A stretch of DNA of 64,000 bases from Zanthoxylum bungeanum (lineage: Eukaryota > Streptophyta > Magnoliopsida > Sapindales > Rutaceae). How positions within the stretch are numbered: position 1 is the stretch's first letter; the number at the start of each line of letters is the position of its first letter. Of the stretch, positions 37,418-49,610 are shown piece by piece. Below the pieces are notes generated by a model. The model saw only the letters and a list, made by a program, of their open reading frames with translations, ran no database searches and was not told the origin of the DNA. The translations under genes were made by a program, and so were the position numbers. The DNA lies in contig SKCR01037592.1 in the NCBI GenBank assembly GCA_019454045.1, positions 145,440 to 209,439 on the forward strand, in the 5' to 3' direction.

Positions 37418-39378
37418 TGTTGGACAATTATGACTCATAGTATCACTATTTGTACAGAACATGGTGTTGTACAAATTAACTATGTGAGAAAGGAAGTTGC
37501 TCTTTTATCATTTGTAATTGGATTACCGGGATATATAAATGATACAAGTTCATATGATTAGTTCTGGATTAATAAGATATGAGACAGTATTAATCCACTA
37601 CGGTTTAATCATTAAAACATCCCTAGTCATAGTATTATTGAGATTGGACATCGAAAATGCGTAATAGACTATTATTCCACTTGTGCATGTTATGGGAGCA
37701 TAACGACATAGTTCTCATATATTTGGGTATTGGATACTCATGCAAGTGTAATAGGAGGTTGTGTTTACCGATGGTACGGAAACAGCTTCACTCTGGATAG
37801 ACCTCTCGGAATTCCATTGGTAGTATGACTATGTGTCTATGGAGCCCGAATCAGGGTAGGTGTATTTGGTCTTAACCTGAGACTTGCATCGCTAATACTT
37901 GCGACAATCAATATAATTTGGTTTTGGCCGTCCATGGCTTTAACAGGTTCTGTGTACGCCTCTTCTGGGTATATTGAGAATCGTAGTGTATTGGGTGTGA
38001 TGACAAGATGGAAGTATCACTCCAGTCATATGTAGATGATGGTCACGTAGGATACGAAACTAGTACTCTTTAGTACTGCATTCATCGGGATAATATGACT
38101 AGGTCATGATTATTCGATTATAGAGACTAGTTACCAGAGATCCGACTAGTGCTTCGTACGGGGCAGACACAATTCCAGCCCCAGACCTAGCACGTGACAT
38201 CCGATACTGGATCGTAATACGCAATACTACGTATACTACGCCTGATACATATTACATATTCCTTTAAGAATATTTCTGGAGAATTGGGTAGGCACGGTGC
38301 TTTGCTAGAAGCCAACCATGTCTTGTAAATCGGTAAAAACGTAGTACTAGGTACGTACGTGTTCGGATAGTCCGATGACTAGATTTACTGTCAACATATC
38401 CGGGGATCTCATGAGTCGCTTCCTGAAGATTCACCGATGACGTATGACTCAGACATAATTAATCTGGGATTAATTATAAGAGAGAAAATTAATCTAGGAT
38501 TAATTACGGAGATATTTTATATAGGATAAAATACTATTTAAAAAGAGAGAACGATTAATTTGGAATTAATCGATAAAATAATATATTCGATATATTAAAC
38601 AAAATTGGATTTCAACGTGGAATTAAAATTAGATTTTAATTTGGGCTAACGAGTTAATTTAGAATTAATTCGCTAGCGACGTGAATAGTAATTTTGCTAG
38701 GCATAATTATTTAATTAAATTTGATTTAATTACGTCGAAACGGAAAATTCGTTAATTCGGAATTAGCCACTCGCATTTTGAATTTAAGTGCGGCTCACAA
38801 GTCACATCACGCGTCACATCATTTGTCACTTTAGTGATGGATGTCAAGTCACCTTTTGGTGATTGACAACCAGTCACTATTCATGATGTTGGTGGTTGTG
38901 GGCAATAAATACCATTTTGCCTCCAAAATTGATTTTAGCTGTTTGGAAAAGTTTTTACAAAATTTGGTAGAGATTTTGGTATTAGTTTTAATTGTTTTAG
39001 AAACAATATACACAACTCTCTCTCAAAATGGCCTAGGGCCGAAACTTCTTCATTTTTTTCTCTCTTTGTGGCGTGAAGCTTGGCTTCACATTTGATGATT
39101 TTGATTCAAAATCTTGGAGCTAGCACTCAAAGGAGTCCTACAAATGTGATAGGGAAACCCATCTATGAGCATGGAATCCACACACAAAGCTTGGAGCTTG
39201 GAGATCAAACATGTAGCACAAAAATGAGGCTTGGCCGAGAGTCATCCATGGAGGAAGAAATTTTTGTGTTCTTCGCATCGCAAAGCCGATCAAAGTGAGT
39301 ATTTCCGCAACTTTACTTTGATGTATTCACACTTTTCATAGCTTAATATGATCTTGGTTTGACCAAGAAAACCCAACA
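37418..39378 (+). repeat. Element E 5' LTR
   Basis: 1961 bp, TGTTGGACAA...AACCCAACA. Related to but distinct from the LTRs of A-D. The small U3 frame seen in A-D is recognisable (GVFGLNLRLASL) but loses its start by a one-base loss. Confidence 0.9.
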
Positions 39379-39379
39379 A

Positions 39380-39392
39380 TGGTATCAGAGCC
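39380..39392 (+). other. Primer binding site (tRNA-iMet type), element E
   Basis: TGGTATCAGAGCC one base after the 5' LTR; full match to the usual copia primer site. Confidence 0.92.
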
Positions 39393-41629
39393 TTGATTAA
39401 GCATGAAATTGATTTAGGGTAAAATTTGGGTAAAATTGATTGATTGAGTATGCTTGAATGATGATAACTTGGAGTTATATGTGATCAATTTGATGAAAAT
39501 TGAATTGGATTAATTTTCCCCAAACTAGTAGGCTTGGCCGAAAGTTGTAGTATGCCCTAATGTCATGGTAATTTTGTTTTTTGATCATTGGATGAGTTGG
39601 AAGACATGGGATAAATTGATTTAGGATTTAATTGGATTGAAATCGAAATCGATTTATAAAACCCTAAATTGCTGTGACATGTATAGCATGGAAATGAATT
39701 GTTTTTTTGATTCAATAATGTTGGACATGTGTTGATGATGAAAGCATGATTAATTAGTGTAATTGGTATTTTGGAAATGTTAATTTGACTAATTAATTAT
39801 GGCTAATACACTTTAGTTAATTAAATTATGAATTTTGGAATTTTGGAATTTAATTAATTGGGCTAAATTTGGAATTGGGCTTATAAAGTTGTATTTGGGC
39901 TTAATGGGCTTGGTTGGGCCAAGTTTGGTTTAGGTTAATTGGTTGGATCCAATTGGGCCTGAAACCATTTCCACAAAGTCCAAATATGATTAAATGGGCC
40001 TTTATAATTTTAATTGGGCCTAAATTGATTTTTGGCAAATGGTGATTCCTTATTGGGCTTTGGTTTCCAAAGTCCATGCCTTATAAATTAATTGAAAGCT
40101 CATTGGACTTTAATTAAATTGACATTGATGTTAATTGGGCTTTGAGACCCATAATGATTAGATTTAGAATCTAAGTCGCAAAAGGCTCATTAAAAAGTGT
40201 AATTATTTAATTTGGAATTAAATAAAGAATTAGTATTGAATACAAATTAAATTGGATTTAATGTTGTAGTGTGATATAATTCGAGAATTCGTACTTTGAG
40301 TACTTATTCTTAAAACGAGTTTGACTCGCGCAAATCGTTGTTTGATCATTAGATGGTCATTAATTTCAGATTAATTAATTGGATTAGATTGATTGATAAC
40401 ATGCTTTGTGTGAATACATGGATGCGATGTATGAATAATGTATATCAGATGGATATTAGATGGGCGAGGGCAATTTTGGAAATTGTTGTAATAAATTTAG
40501 AATTTATTAAATTGGACCTGCGTGTCCAGCCTATTACCTCTTGATTCTTTGTATTTCTCTTCTCACCTATTCCCCTCAATGTAAATAAGGTTTCTTTAGA
40601 AGTGCTATGCAATTGGGTAGAAGTAAGATTTGTGCTAGCGGGAGAGAGGAAATGGAGAGATTTGTTCTAGGAACAAGTTGTTTTAAATATCCATCCGCTT
40701 ATCATTATTAATGTATTTATCGCGCCTTATTATGCTTTTAGAATGTATTTTTAAGGGTGTATGATGAGACCTAATTAAAGATAATTAATTGGTTGCCAAT
40801 TACGCGAAAAACCCTCAATAAATATTAAGCGTTTTTCCTTCCATTGAATGATTTATTTTCAAGATCCAAGATTAGCACTGGTTTGTTGGCCAAAGTCAAG
40901 ACCTCTGTCCATCGCGGATGTGTTTGAATCATAAAGGCTTTGTTCCATATCGTATGTCTTGTCCAAGTTGTGATTTGTTGGCCAAAGTCAAGATCACTTC
41001 TTGTCCATCGACATCGATTACGAAGCTTTCCAAAGTCAATGGGTACCGCTTAACTGGAATCATTAAGTTTGTTGTGCCAAAGCCAAGGCTTAATTGATTC
41101 AGAGGAAAAAGGTTAGGGAATATATTAGATATATTGGTATATATTAGATATGTGTTTCGGATTTGGATGTCCACCTACTGGATCTAGGAATTGGATGAGA
41201 TCCAATTGATCTTAGAGATCTACCTAGTTGATGTATTAGTTAAATATCAGTAACGGGAACCTAGCCCACTAGGAAACTAGGTTTCCCGAGTAATCAACAG
41301 AGGGTTAGAGGCTCGCCGAAAAATAGTGGGAGCAAGTATTAAATTTGCAATTTCGTTTAGATACTTGCCAATACGCGCTCATTTCAATTTTTTGTAATTT
41401 AAATATATTTATTAGTTGAACTAATATTTAATCGTTGTTTTAATTAAACAGTTGGACTGTATTCAAACTACTTCAAATTATAGTTGATTATATAATTGGA
41501 TTATAGTAATCAATATATATTTTAATTTAACCAATCAAATTATAGTTGATTATATAGTTAGATTATAGTAATCATTATATTTGATAGTACCCGAAATCGT
41601 TGATTGGATAGTTGGACTATTGGAATCAA
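39393..41629 (+). other. Element E long 5' leader
   Basis: About 2.2 kb with the TGGGC cluster (about 39845-40150), GGCCAAAGTCAAG-type motifs (40885-41090) and the conserved block at 41251-41333. No supported gene. Confidence 0.6.
41251..41333 (+). other. Conserved leader block, copy in E
   Basis: Reverse complement of the block in A-D, a few bases shorter. Contains CTAGCCCACTAGG, able to form a small stem. Confidence 0.5.
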
Positions 41630-42360
41630 GATAAATGAAAGATTAGCGTTTAAAACATAATCCTGAGAGAAAATGTCTTTAAGCGGCTTTAATTTTCAGA
41701 TTAGAAATAGAACCTCAGGATAGTCCTGGGAACTGAGAAGTTATTCTATTTGATAGAAAAACCTCTTGGACCTAAGCTCGGAGTTGAGCAAATAGTAGAA
41801 CATGATCTTTGGAAGATTCACGTGATGATAACTTTAGTGCTCAATCTTTTATGCTTAATGCAATGACACTTTAATTTCTTCATCAGAATTAAGGATTAGA
41901 TCCTTATACCATGATGATGAAATTAAAGATATTCATAGATTTATTTTTAAATCTTAGAAGTACAAATTGCAAAAGAAGCTCTTTTCGCTCACGTATGTCA
42001 GAAGGTACATCTGTCGAGCACTAGGTGTCGCAGATGATTGCTGACAACAATCAGCTAGGTTAGCTGGGCATTACCTACCTGGCCGAGACTACCAAAGATT
42101 TGATCTTATAGTCTTTACTCGAAAGTTGGGACAGGTTCATTATGAATCAAGAGTAAACTCTTTTAGAGTTGATGGCTATACTCTAGGAGGCAGAGCCAGA
42201 TCTTCTAAAAGGGCAAAGGCAAAATCATCACAGTCTTCTAGGAAGACAAAGGACATATCCTAAAATGTCTGCCTAAACTGTGGCAAACGGGGTCACTGGA
42301 TGCGTGACTGTCGTATGGACAAGGCAGACATGAAGGAAGTGAAGGTGGGGCAAGGCTACG
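41630..42360 (+). pseudogene. Element E gag remnant with intact zinc knuckle
   Basis: DNA homology to UBN2-type gag from 41630, frame broken. At 42270-42311 the knuckle CLNCGKRGHWMRDC is intact (CX2CX4HX4C), the only complete copia nucleocapsid knuckle in the window. The surrounding frame is interrupted within a few dozen codons. Confidence 0.72.
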
Positions 42361-43518
42361 GCTTCAAATATGTTTGTCATAAACATGTTTGCTATTAGTT
42401 TCAAAAATTGGATTTTTGATACTAGATGTGGTACATTTATATGTACTGATATGCATAATCTGCTGATTAGCAGGATACTGACTTCAGTTGAGATTTATCT
42501 GCGAATCGGAAATGGGACGAGAGTCGCTGTTTTAACCGTAGAAACCTAAATTTAGGAACTACCCTTCGGGTGTGTACTTAAATTAGGAAACTGTTATAAT
42601 GTAACTAGTTTGACTAGAAACATTATCTCTATATCAGGGTTTAACCCGTTACGGGTATACCTTTATATTCTAGAACACTAAAGTGTTTTATTTTATAAAG
42701 ATGATATTGAGATAAACACATTAGATGTGAATAACAGTATTTATATTTTGAATATAAATGAATCTCAAACGTATGACATGACAAACAAATAGCTCAAACG
42801 GAATTAATCAGTTGAGACTTATATGTGGCATTGTTGTCTGGGACACATTAAACAAGACTCGTATATCCATATTTTTGAAGAGTCGGTACTAGGTCAAATT
42901 TTATTCTATTCAAATGATGTCTACGAATCTAGTTTAATAGGCAAAGTGCCTAAAACACTTTTTACTTGGTAAAAGTACAAGTGCCATCGATCTGTTAGCC
43001 CTCGTTCATAGTGACGTAAGTGGGCCCATGTCTAGCTAGGCTAGAGGTGGATATGAATACTTCATAACCTTTACAGATGTGGGATCGCATTATTGTTATG
43101 TGTTTCTTTTGAAACACGAATCGAAAACTTTTGATATATTCAAAGAGTTTCGACACGAAGTATAAAAACAGATCGACTAAAGTATTAAACCGTCGCGGTT
43201 AGGCCATGGTGGAAAATACCTAAGCAATAAGTTTCTCAATTACTTGAAAGAGTATAGTATTCTTTCAATATGGACTCCTCCCGGAACACCTCAATTGACG
43301 GTGTGTCCGAACGGAAAAACTGAATTTTGTTGGACATGATAAGGTTAATCATTAGTCGCTCTGAGTTACCATTTTCCTTCTAGGTATACGCATTAAACAG
43401 TGCAAAACTTATTTTGAATAAGGTTCTATAAAAATATGTTTGACAAATTTCATATTAGATATGAATAGGAAAGAAACCGGGTTTTCTCATTCCTGGAGAT
43501 TTGGGAATGCTAGGCATA
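42361..43518 (+). pseudogene. Element E protease-integrase remnant
   Basis: Protease-end homology (42600-42770), pre-integrase with MWHCCLGHIK (about 42825-42860), and the start of the integrase core (43010-43130), followed by the SERR region (about 43300) and a cut near FLKIWGC (43490-43510). The DNA then jumps into the middle of an LTR at about 43519. RT and RNase H are absent. Confidence 0.7.
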
Positions 43519-44491
43519 ATGGAGATGATGATCACGTAGGATACGGAACTGGTTCTCTTATATGCTGCAGCTATCGGGATATTATGACTAGGTCATGTTT
43601 ATCCGATTATAGAGACTAGTTACCAGAGATCCGATATGTGCTTCGTACGGGGGAGACACGATTCCAGCCCTAGGCCTTGCACGTGACATCCGATTCTGGA
43701 TTGTAATACGCAATACTACATATACTACGCCTGATATAGATCACATATTCCAGTAAGAATATTTATGGAGAATTGGGTAGGCACGTGCTTTGCTAGAAGC
43801 CAACCATGTCTTGTAAATCGGTAAAAACGTAGTACTAGGTACGTACGTGTTCAGATAGTCCGACGACCGGATTTACTGCCAACATATCCGGGGATCTCAT
43901 GGGTCGCTTCCCGAAGATTAACCGATGACGTATGACTCGCACTTTATTAATATGGGATTAATTAAGGAGAGAGAAAATTAATCTGGGATTAATTACGGAG
44001 ATATTTTATCTGGGATAAAATATTATTTAAAGAGAGAAAACGAATAATTTGGAATTAATCGATAAAATAATATATTCGATATATTATACGAAATTGGATT
44101 TCGACGCGGAATTAAAATTAGATTTTAATTCGGGCGAACGAGTTAATTTAGAATTAATTTGTTAGCGATGTGAATAGTAATTTTGCTAGGCACAATTATT
44201 TAATTGAATTTGATTTAATTACGTCGCAACAGAAAATTCGTTAATTCGGAATTAGTGAACCGGAGCGCGGGAGTGTTTGCGGGCGCACTCACATTTAGAA
44301 TTCAAGTGCGGCCCACAAGTCACATTAAACGTCAAACCACAAGTCACATCAAGCGTCAAATCACTTAGTCACTTTGAGTGATGTGATATCTAGTCACTTT
44401 TGATGTGAATAGTGACATGAGTGGTTGATGGCATTTATTGCCAATTTTGGCTCCAAATTGTTGTTGACTTTTTGAAAAGCATTTACAAAGT
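43519..44491 (+). repeat. Element E 3' LTR, first partial copy
   Basis: Begins mid-U3 (matches 38030 onward) and runs to the area matching about 38960, ending where a 24-base stretch from 44373 is repeated at 44492. Confidence 0.75.
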
Positions 44492-45853
44492 GAGTGATGT
44501 GATATCTAGTCACTTAGTACTGCAGTCATCGGGATAATATGACTAGGTCATGATTATCCGATTATAAAGACTAGTTACCAGAGATCCGACATGTGCTTCG
44601 TACGGGGCAGACACAATTCCAGCCCCAGGCCTAGCACGTGACATCCGATACTGGTTCGTAATACGCAATACTACGTATACTATGTCTGATACAGATTACA
44701 TATTCCTTTAAGAATATTTATGGACAATTGGGTAGGCACGGTTCTTTGCTAGAAGCCAACCATGTCTTGTAAATCGGTAAAAACGTAGTACTAGGTACAT
44801 ACGTGTTCGGATAGTATGACGACCGGATTTACAGCCAACATATCCGGGGATCTCATGGGTCGCTTCCTGAAGATTCACCGATGACGAATGACTCAGACAT
44901 AATTAATCTGGTATTAATTATAAGAGAGAGAAAATTAATCTAGAATTAATTACGAAGATATTTTATCTGGGATAGAATACTATTTAAAGAGAGAGAACGA
45001 TTAATTTGAAATTAATCGATAAAATAATATATTCGATATATTAAACGAAATTGGATTTCGACGTGGAATTAAAATTAGATTTTAATTCGGGCGAACGAGT
45101 TAATTTAAAATTAATTCGCTAGCGATGTGAATAGTAATTTTGCTAGGCATAATTATTTAATTAAATTTGATTTAATTATGTCGTAATGGAAAATTCGTTA
45201 ATTCGAAATTAGTGAACCCGAGCCCGAGAGTGTTTGCGGGCCAACTCGTATTTTGAATTTAAGTGCGGCCCACAAGTCACATCACGCGTCACATCACTTC
45301 TCACTTTAGTGATGGATGTCAAGTCACCTTTTGGTGATTGACAACCAGTCACTATTCATGATGTTGGTGGTTGTGGGCAATAAATGCCATTTTGCCTCCA
45401 AAATTGATTTTAGCTTTTTGGAAAAGCTTTTACAAAATTTGATAGAGATTTTGGTATTAGTTTTAATTATTTTAGAAACAATATACACAACTCTCTCTCA
45501 AAATAGCCTAGGGTCGAAACTTCTTCATTTTTTTCTCTCTTTGTGGCGTGAAGCTTGGCTTCACATTTGATGATTTTGATTCAAAATCTTGGAGCTAGCA
45601 CTCAAAGGAGTCCTACAAAGGTGATAGAGAAACCCATCTTTGAGCATGGAATCCACACACAAAGCTTAGAGCTTGGAGATCAAACATGGAGCACAAAAAT
45701 GAGGCTTGGCCGAGAGTCATCCATGGAGGAAGAAATTTTTGTGTTCTTCACATCGCAAAGCCGATCAAAGTGAGTATTTCCGCAACTTTACTTTTATGTA
45801 TTCACACTTTTCATAGCTTAATATGATCTAGGTTTGACCTAGAAAACCCAACA
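44492..45853 (+). repeat. Element E 3' LTR, second partial copy
   Basis: Re-enters the LTR at the position matching about 38065 and continues to the true LTR end ...AACCCAACA. Together with 43519-44491 it is a tandem partial duplication of one LTR. Confidence 0.78.
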
Positions 45854-45858
45854 TTTTA
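45854..45858. repeat. Target-site duplication of element E (right copy)
   Basis: TTTTA, identical to 37413-37417. Confidence 0.87.
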
Positions 45859-46315
45859 TCCCAGATAAAATCTCTCCGTAATTAATCCTAGATTAATTAT
45901 GTTCGAATCATACGTCATCGGTGAATCTTCAGGAAGCGACCCATGAGATCCCTGGATTTGTTGGCAGTAAATCCGGTCGTCGAACTATCCAAATACGTAC
46001 GTACCTCGTACTATGTTTTTACCGATTTACGAGACATGGTTGGCTTCTAGCAAAGCACCGTGCCTACCCAATTCTCCAGAAATATTCTTAAAGGAATATG
46101 TAATCTGTATCAGGCGTAGTATACGTAATATTGCGTATTGCGATCCAGTATCGAATGTCACATGCTAGGCCTGGGGCTGAAATTGTGTCTGCCCCGTACG
46201 AAGCATATATCAGATCTCTAGTAACTAGTCTCTATAATCGGATAAGCATGACCTAGTCATATTATCCCGATGACTGCAGTACATAAGAGTACTAGTTCCG
46301 TATCCTGCGTGATCA
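45859..46315 (-). repeat. Element D 5' LTR, part 2 (truncated)
   Basis: Resumes the D LTR exactly where E interrupted it (matches 29470-29925) and stops within the LTR at TGCGTGATCA, replaced by the tandem array. Confidence 0.85.
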
Positions 46316-46316
46316 A

Positions 46317-47022
46317 TGCCGACATCTATATGGGACCTCGTATGCCCCGATTGAACGTATTTCACATTCAATCAAGTATACTTCATCCGGCACGGTAAAA
46401 CATCGTGGTAAAGGTAGCCTTTAGGCATTTCCCTCAAATGGAGGACCTTTAAACCAATGTAATTAGCCCATGCGCACTAAATAGCAATGCATAAATAAAT
46501 CAAGAAATAACACGCAGAAAGTAAATAACGGAATAATAAAAGAGATGCGACCAAGGCCGACATCTATATGGGACCTCGTGTGTCCGATTGAACGTATTTC
46601 ACATTCAATCAAGTATACTTCGTCTGGCGCGGCAAAACATCGTGGTAAAGGTAGCCTTTAGGCATTTCTCTCAAATGGAGGACCTTTAATCCAACGTAAT
46701 TAGCCCATGTGCACTAAATACCAATGCATAAATAAATCAAGCAATAACACGCATAAAGTAAATAACAGGATAATAAAATAGATGCGACCAAGGCTGACAT
46801 CTATATGGGACCTCGTATGCCCGATTGAACGTATTTCATATTCAATCTAGTATACTTCGTCCAGCGCAGCAAAACATCGTGGTAAAGATAGCCTTTAGGC
46901 ATTTCCCTCAAATTGAGGACCTTTAATCCAGCGTAATTAAGCCTATGCGCACTAAATAGGAATGCATAAATAAATAAATAAACAATACATAGAAAATAAA
47001 TAACGGAAGAGTAAACACAAAC
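46317..47022. repeat. Three ~237-bp tandem repeats
   Basis: Units start at about 46318, 46556 and 46793 with GCCGACATCTATATGGGACC (third: GCTGAC...). Units 1 and 2 are 238 and 237 bp; the third decays near 47022. They are a few percent divergent. The AT-rich part with AAAGTAAATAACGG resembles LTR sequence of gypsy elements, so they may be amplified from an LTR. No ORF. Confidence 0.85.
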
Positions 47023-48620
47023 CATGAATGAACACAAAATTGAATAACAAAATGAAAAATGTGCTTCAAAGTTTCTCAAATGGTACATGGAGTTGTATCC
47101 CAAGTATAGACCGTACTACCGTCCATTCGGATTCGGCTACAGAATTTACGTCTGGGTTTCTATCCGATATACCGCAAGAGATACCACGCAATCATTAACC
47201 CAATAATAATAATAGACGTGAACCCTTAAGACGCATGCAAGGAAATAATAATAGACAACCGAAAAAAGATAAATAAAAAATAGCAAATGGTGCCCTCAGG
47301 TCTTACCTTTTAGGTTGCTTCTCGGAAGTGCGTTGCATCGTCGCCGGAAGGGTTAATGCTCCGTGACTTTTCTGGTTCCCTGGTTCAATATTTTTGTTCA
47401 CTTCTTCGTTGTTCTGTACTGCTGTTGTTTTGGTGATTGGACTGCTGTTTTGGCCGCTGTTTTGAGGTATTTTCAATGGTTGTTTCACTAGTTCAAGGGA
47501 TGATTTTTGTGGACAGTTTGGTGAGATTTTAGAATGGTTTTGTCTCGGTTTAAGCTGTATTTTTGGGTGAGTTTCCTTCACTATTTTGGGAGTTTTTTTG
47601 GATTGTTAGTTGGGCAAATTTTTGGTACTATTTCAGGGTTATTGTTTTGCTTGGTTCTTCTCAGTTTTGAAGGTTAGGGGACTGTTTTTCGTCTGGTTTC
47701 ACGTGGAGCCGAGAAGGTGGGTGACGTGCGTTGTGGCAGTTTATGGGCCGTGTGTAAGCTATCTCATTTGTTCGGTTATGTGTATGTTTTTTATTTGGTG
47801 TGTTACATGTAGGGTTGCATGGTCTGTGTGTGTGAGTTCGTGTCGGTCAGTGAAGGTGGCTTAGGGTCTTCTCGGTGATTGGTTTGTTTGTTTGAGTTTG
47901 TTGTCGGTTTGGCTTGTCTTTGGGCTGTGTTTTTTTGTGAGAGAGAGCCGAGTGTGAGAGATGAAGAGAGAGACTTGGGAAGTTTTTAGGGTTTGCGGCT
48001 GTGTTGGTTCATGAGGAGAAGAGCCGTGTGAGGGTTTGTGAGAAGAGAGTCGTCAAGTTTTTTTGTGAAGCCCTGGTTGAGAGAGAGAGTAGTAGGTGGC
48101 GAGAGTATTCTGTTAGGGTATTTGTGTGTTGTTCACGGCTGGTTTGTTTGCTTTGTGCCGAGAGGGAGTTGAGAGGTGAGAGGAGAGAGCGATCTTGTTG
48201 TTTAGGGTTTTTATTCTTGTCGAGAATAGACGTGTTGGGAAGGAGAGAGGCGGGAGAGTCGAAAAGGGTTTTCTTTGTTTCTTTTGTTTTAGGTTGCCGT
48301 GAGTCTAAGGGAAAAAAAAGGCTAAGGGTTTGGTTTAGCTATCTTTTTATAGTTGCATGCTAGGGTTTTCATGTAAGGAAACAAATCATGCAAAAGAGAG
48401 ATGTGCTTAATTAAGTTATTTAGGGAAAGAATATTGTGTATTTTTGGTGGGGATTTGATTCTAAATATTTTTAAGTTGGAAGGTGATTTAATTGGATTTG
48501 GCATGTGTTAAATGTGATTTGAATATTTTGGATTGGGCTTGGGATTATGGGTCTTGATGTGGGCGTGTGGCTTGGGTGTATGGGCTTGTGGGCTTTTGTG
48601 GGTTGCGGGGGTTTTGGGCC
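47023..48620. other. Unassigned intergenic stretch, G/T-rich on plus
   Basis: 47023-47290 is AT-rich with no gene. 47300-48400 has a plus strand rich in T and G with GAGAGAGA tracts and short frames of biased composition. No domain, repeat partner or splice pattern is recognised. Confidence 0.4.
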
Positions 48621-49125
48621 GAGGCTAACATTTGAAATAGAGATCAATTGAGCGAACCCGAGGCCAAAAAAATGAATTAAATTTGATAATGTATTAATTT
48701 TTTTGAATTTTCCCTTCCGACATCCGTTTCCCGCGACTTCCGCAACTTATCGGGTAGTGCCTCCATACGAGGCTCATTATCGGGCTTCATGTAAAAATGC
48801 AGTGCCTACACTACCAAACCACCTAAACCCGTAGTAGTTTAGTCATCTAAACTATGGCTGGTTACTTCATATGGATTATATGAGCTAAAATATGAGCATT
48901 AGCTAATTATGAACTGTAAATTTTTTACCAAAACACTGAGCTGAAAACTCGGACCTCTATACAATATAAAATACCGACACTTAATTCCGTCCATTGGAAT
49001 CCTCACAAACTGTAATCTAAATGTAGTGAACACTCAACAGTCGGCCCTTACATGAATATCACAAATCGATCATGCATCTTAATATACAGCTTATACAAGG
49101 TACATATAATAAACTACGATGTTAC
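48621..49125. other. Unassigned stretch left of element F
   Basis: No gene or internal repeat seen. It may be the left flank of the sequence into which element F inserted; the last five bases (GTTAC, 49121-49125) also occur at 60385-60389. Confidence 0.35.
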
Positions 49126-49610
49126 TGATGAGCGGAAAATATATCAATATTTACCGCCCCTTTAACTTAATATTTTGTTTAGTTTCTCGGGTTTGATGAA
49201 CGTTTTGATGTGTTTTAGTTTTTTTTTTTAGATAAAATAATATCGGGTCTCAATGAAATCATTTAGGATGAAATATGGGTCAAATAAGGGCAATTATTGG
49301 ACTTGATATATTAATTTTGGAGATTGGAAACTTGAAAGGGCGTTTTGACGAAGTGCAGTTTTGGGAATTCCAGTTTTGCGCATCTGTCGTAGTTTGGGCA
49401 TAACGTTTTACTCAGATATCGGATTGAGCTAATTTAAGTGCCAGATTAAAGAAGACTTAATGATCTACAACTTTGAAAGAGAAAATACTTTCGAATTCGG
49501 AAGAGTTCATTACCGAAATTGATGAACCATCCAGAAGTGTGCTAATTGCCCTAATTTGACCCATATTTCATCCTGGTCCGCTATATTGGTCCGTGTGTTT
49601 ACGTCGGTCA
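49126..49610 (+). repeat. Inverted LTR-like fragment (plus strand) next to the F 3' LTR
   Basis: Starts TGATGAGCGGAAAATATATC and ends ...CGTCGGTCA, followed by AGTTTTTG, the same end context as the F 5' LTR next to its primer site. Its first 416 bp are an inverted copy of 50250-50664. It looks like an internally shortened LTR of the same family in opposite orientation. Confidence 0.6.

Larger units (their letters stand above)
37418..45853 (+). mobile_element. Ty1/copia LTR retrotransposon E (plus strand), nested in LTR of D
   Basis: The only copia element here on the plus strand. 5' LTR 37418-39378, primer site 39380-39392, leader, gag, protease and integrase remnants to about 43518, then a rearranged 3' LTR. 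Exact TTTTA duplication on both sides. All of RT and RNase H, the end of integrase and the first ~600 bp of the 3' LTR are deleted, so it cannot move on its own. Confidence 0.9.
28592..46315 (-). mobile_element. Ty1/copia LTR retrotransposon D (split by element E, right end truncated)
   Basis: Left LTR 28592-30553, interior 30554-36526, right LTR in two parts: 36527-37417 and 45859-46315, separated by element E. A perfect 13-base tRNA-Met primer site sits beside the right LTR. Right-LTR homology stops inside U3 at about 46315, where a ~237-bp tandem array begins, so about 600 bp of LTR and the right target duplication are missing. The five bases before the left LTR are CCAAC. Coding parts are strongly decayed. 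Confidence 0.88.

Noticed and set aside
38841..39298. Two plus-strand frames in the E 5' LTR, repeated at 45316-45773
   Set aside because: Same LTR sequence twice; leader-like composition and no known domain.
46317..47022. CRISPR-like array
   Set aside because: Units are contiguous ~237-bp tandem repeats with no unique spacers, in a plant genome.
47303..47581. 92-codon minus frame rich in Lys, Gln, Asn and Pro
   Set aside because: Low complexity and within the same strand-biased region; nothing supports translation.
48001..48363. 120-codon plus-strand frame in the G/T-rich stretch
   Set aside because: Composition-driven (Arg, Val, Cys, Phe rich), no domain, no conservation partner in the window.
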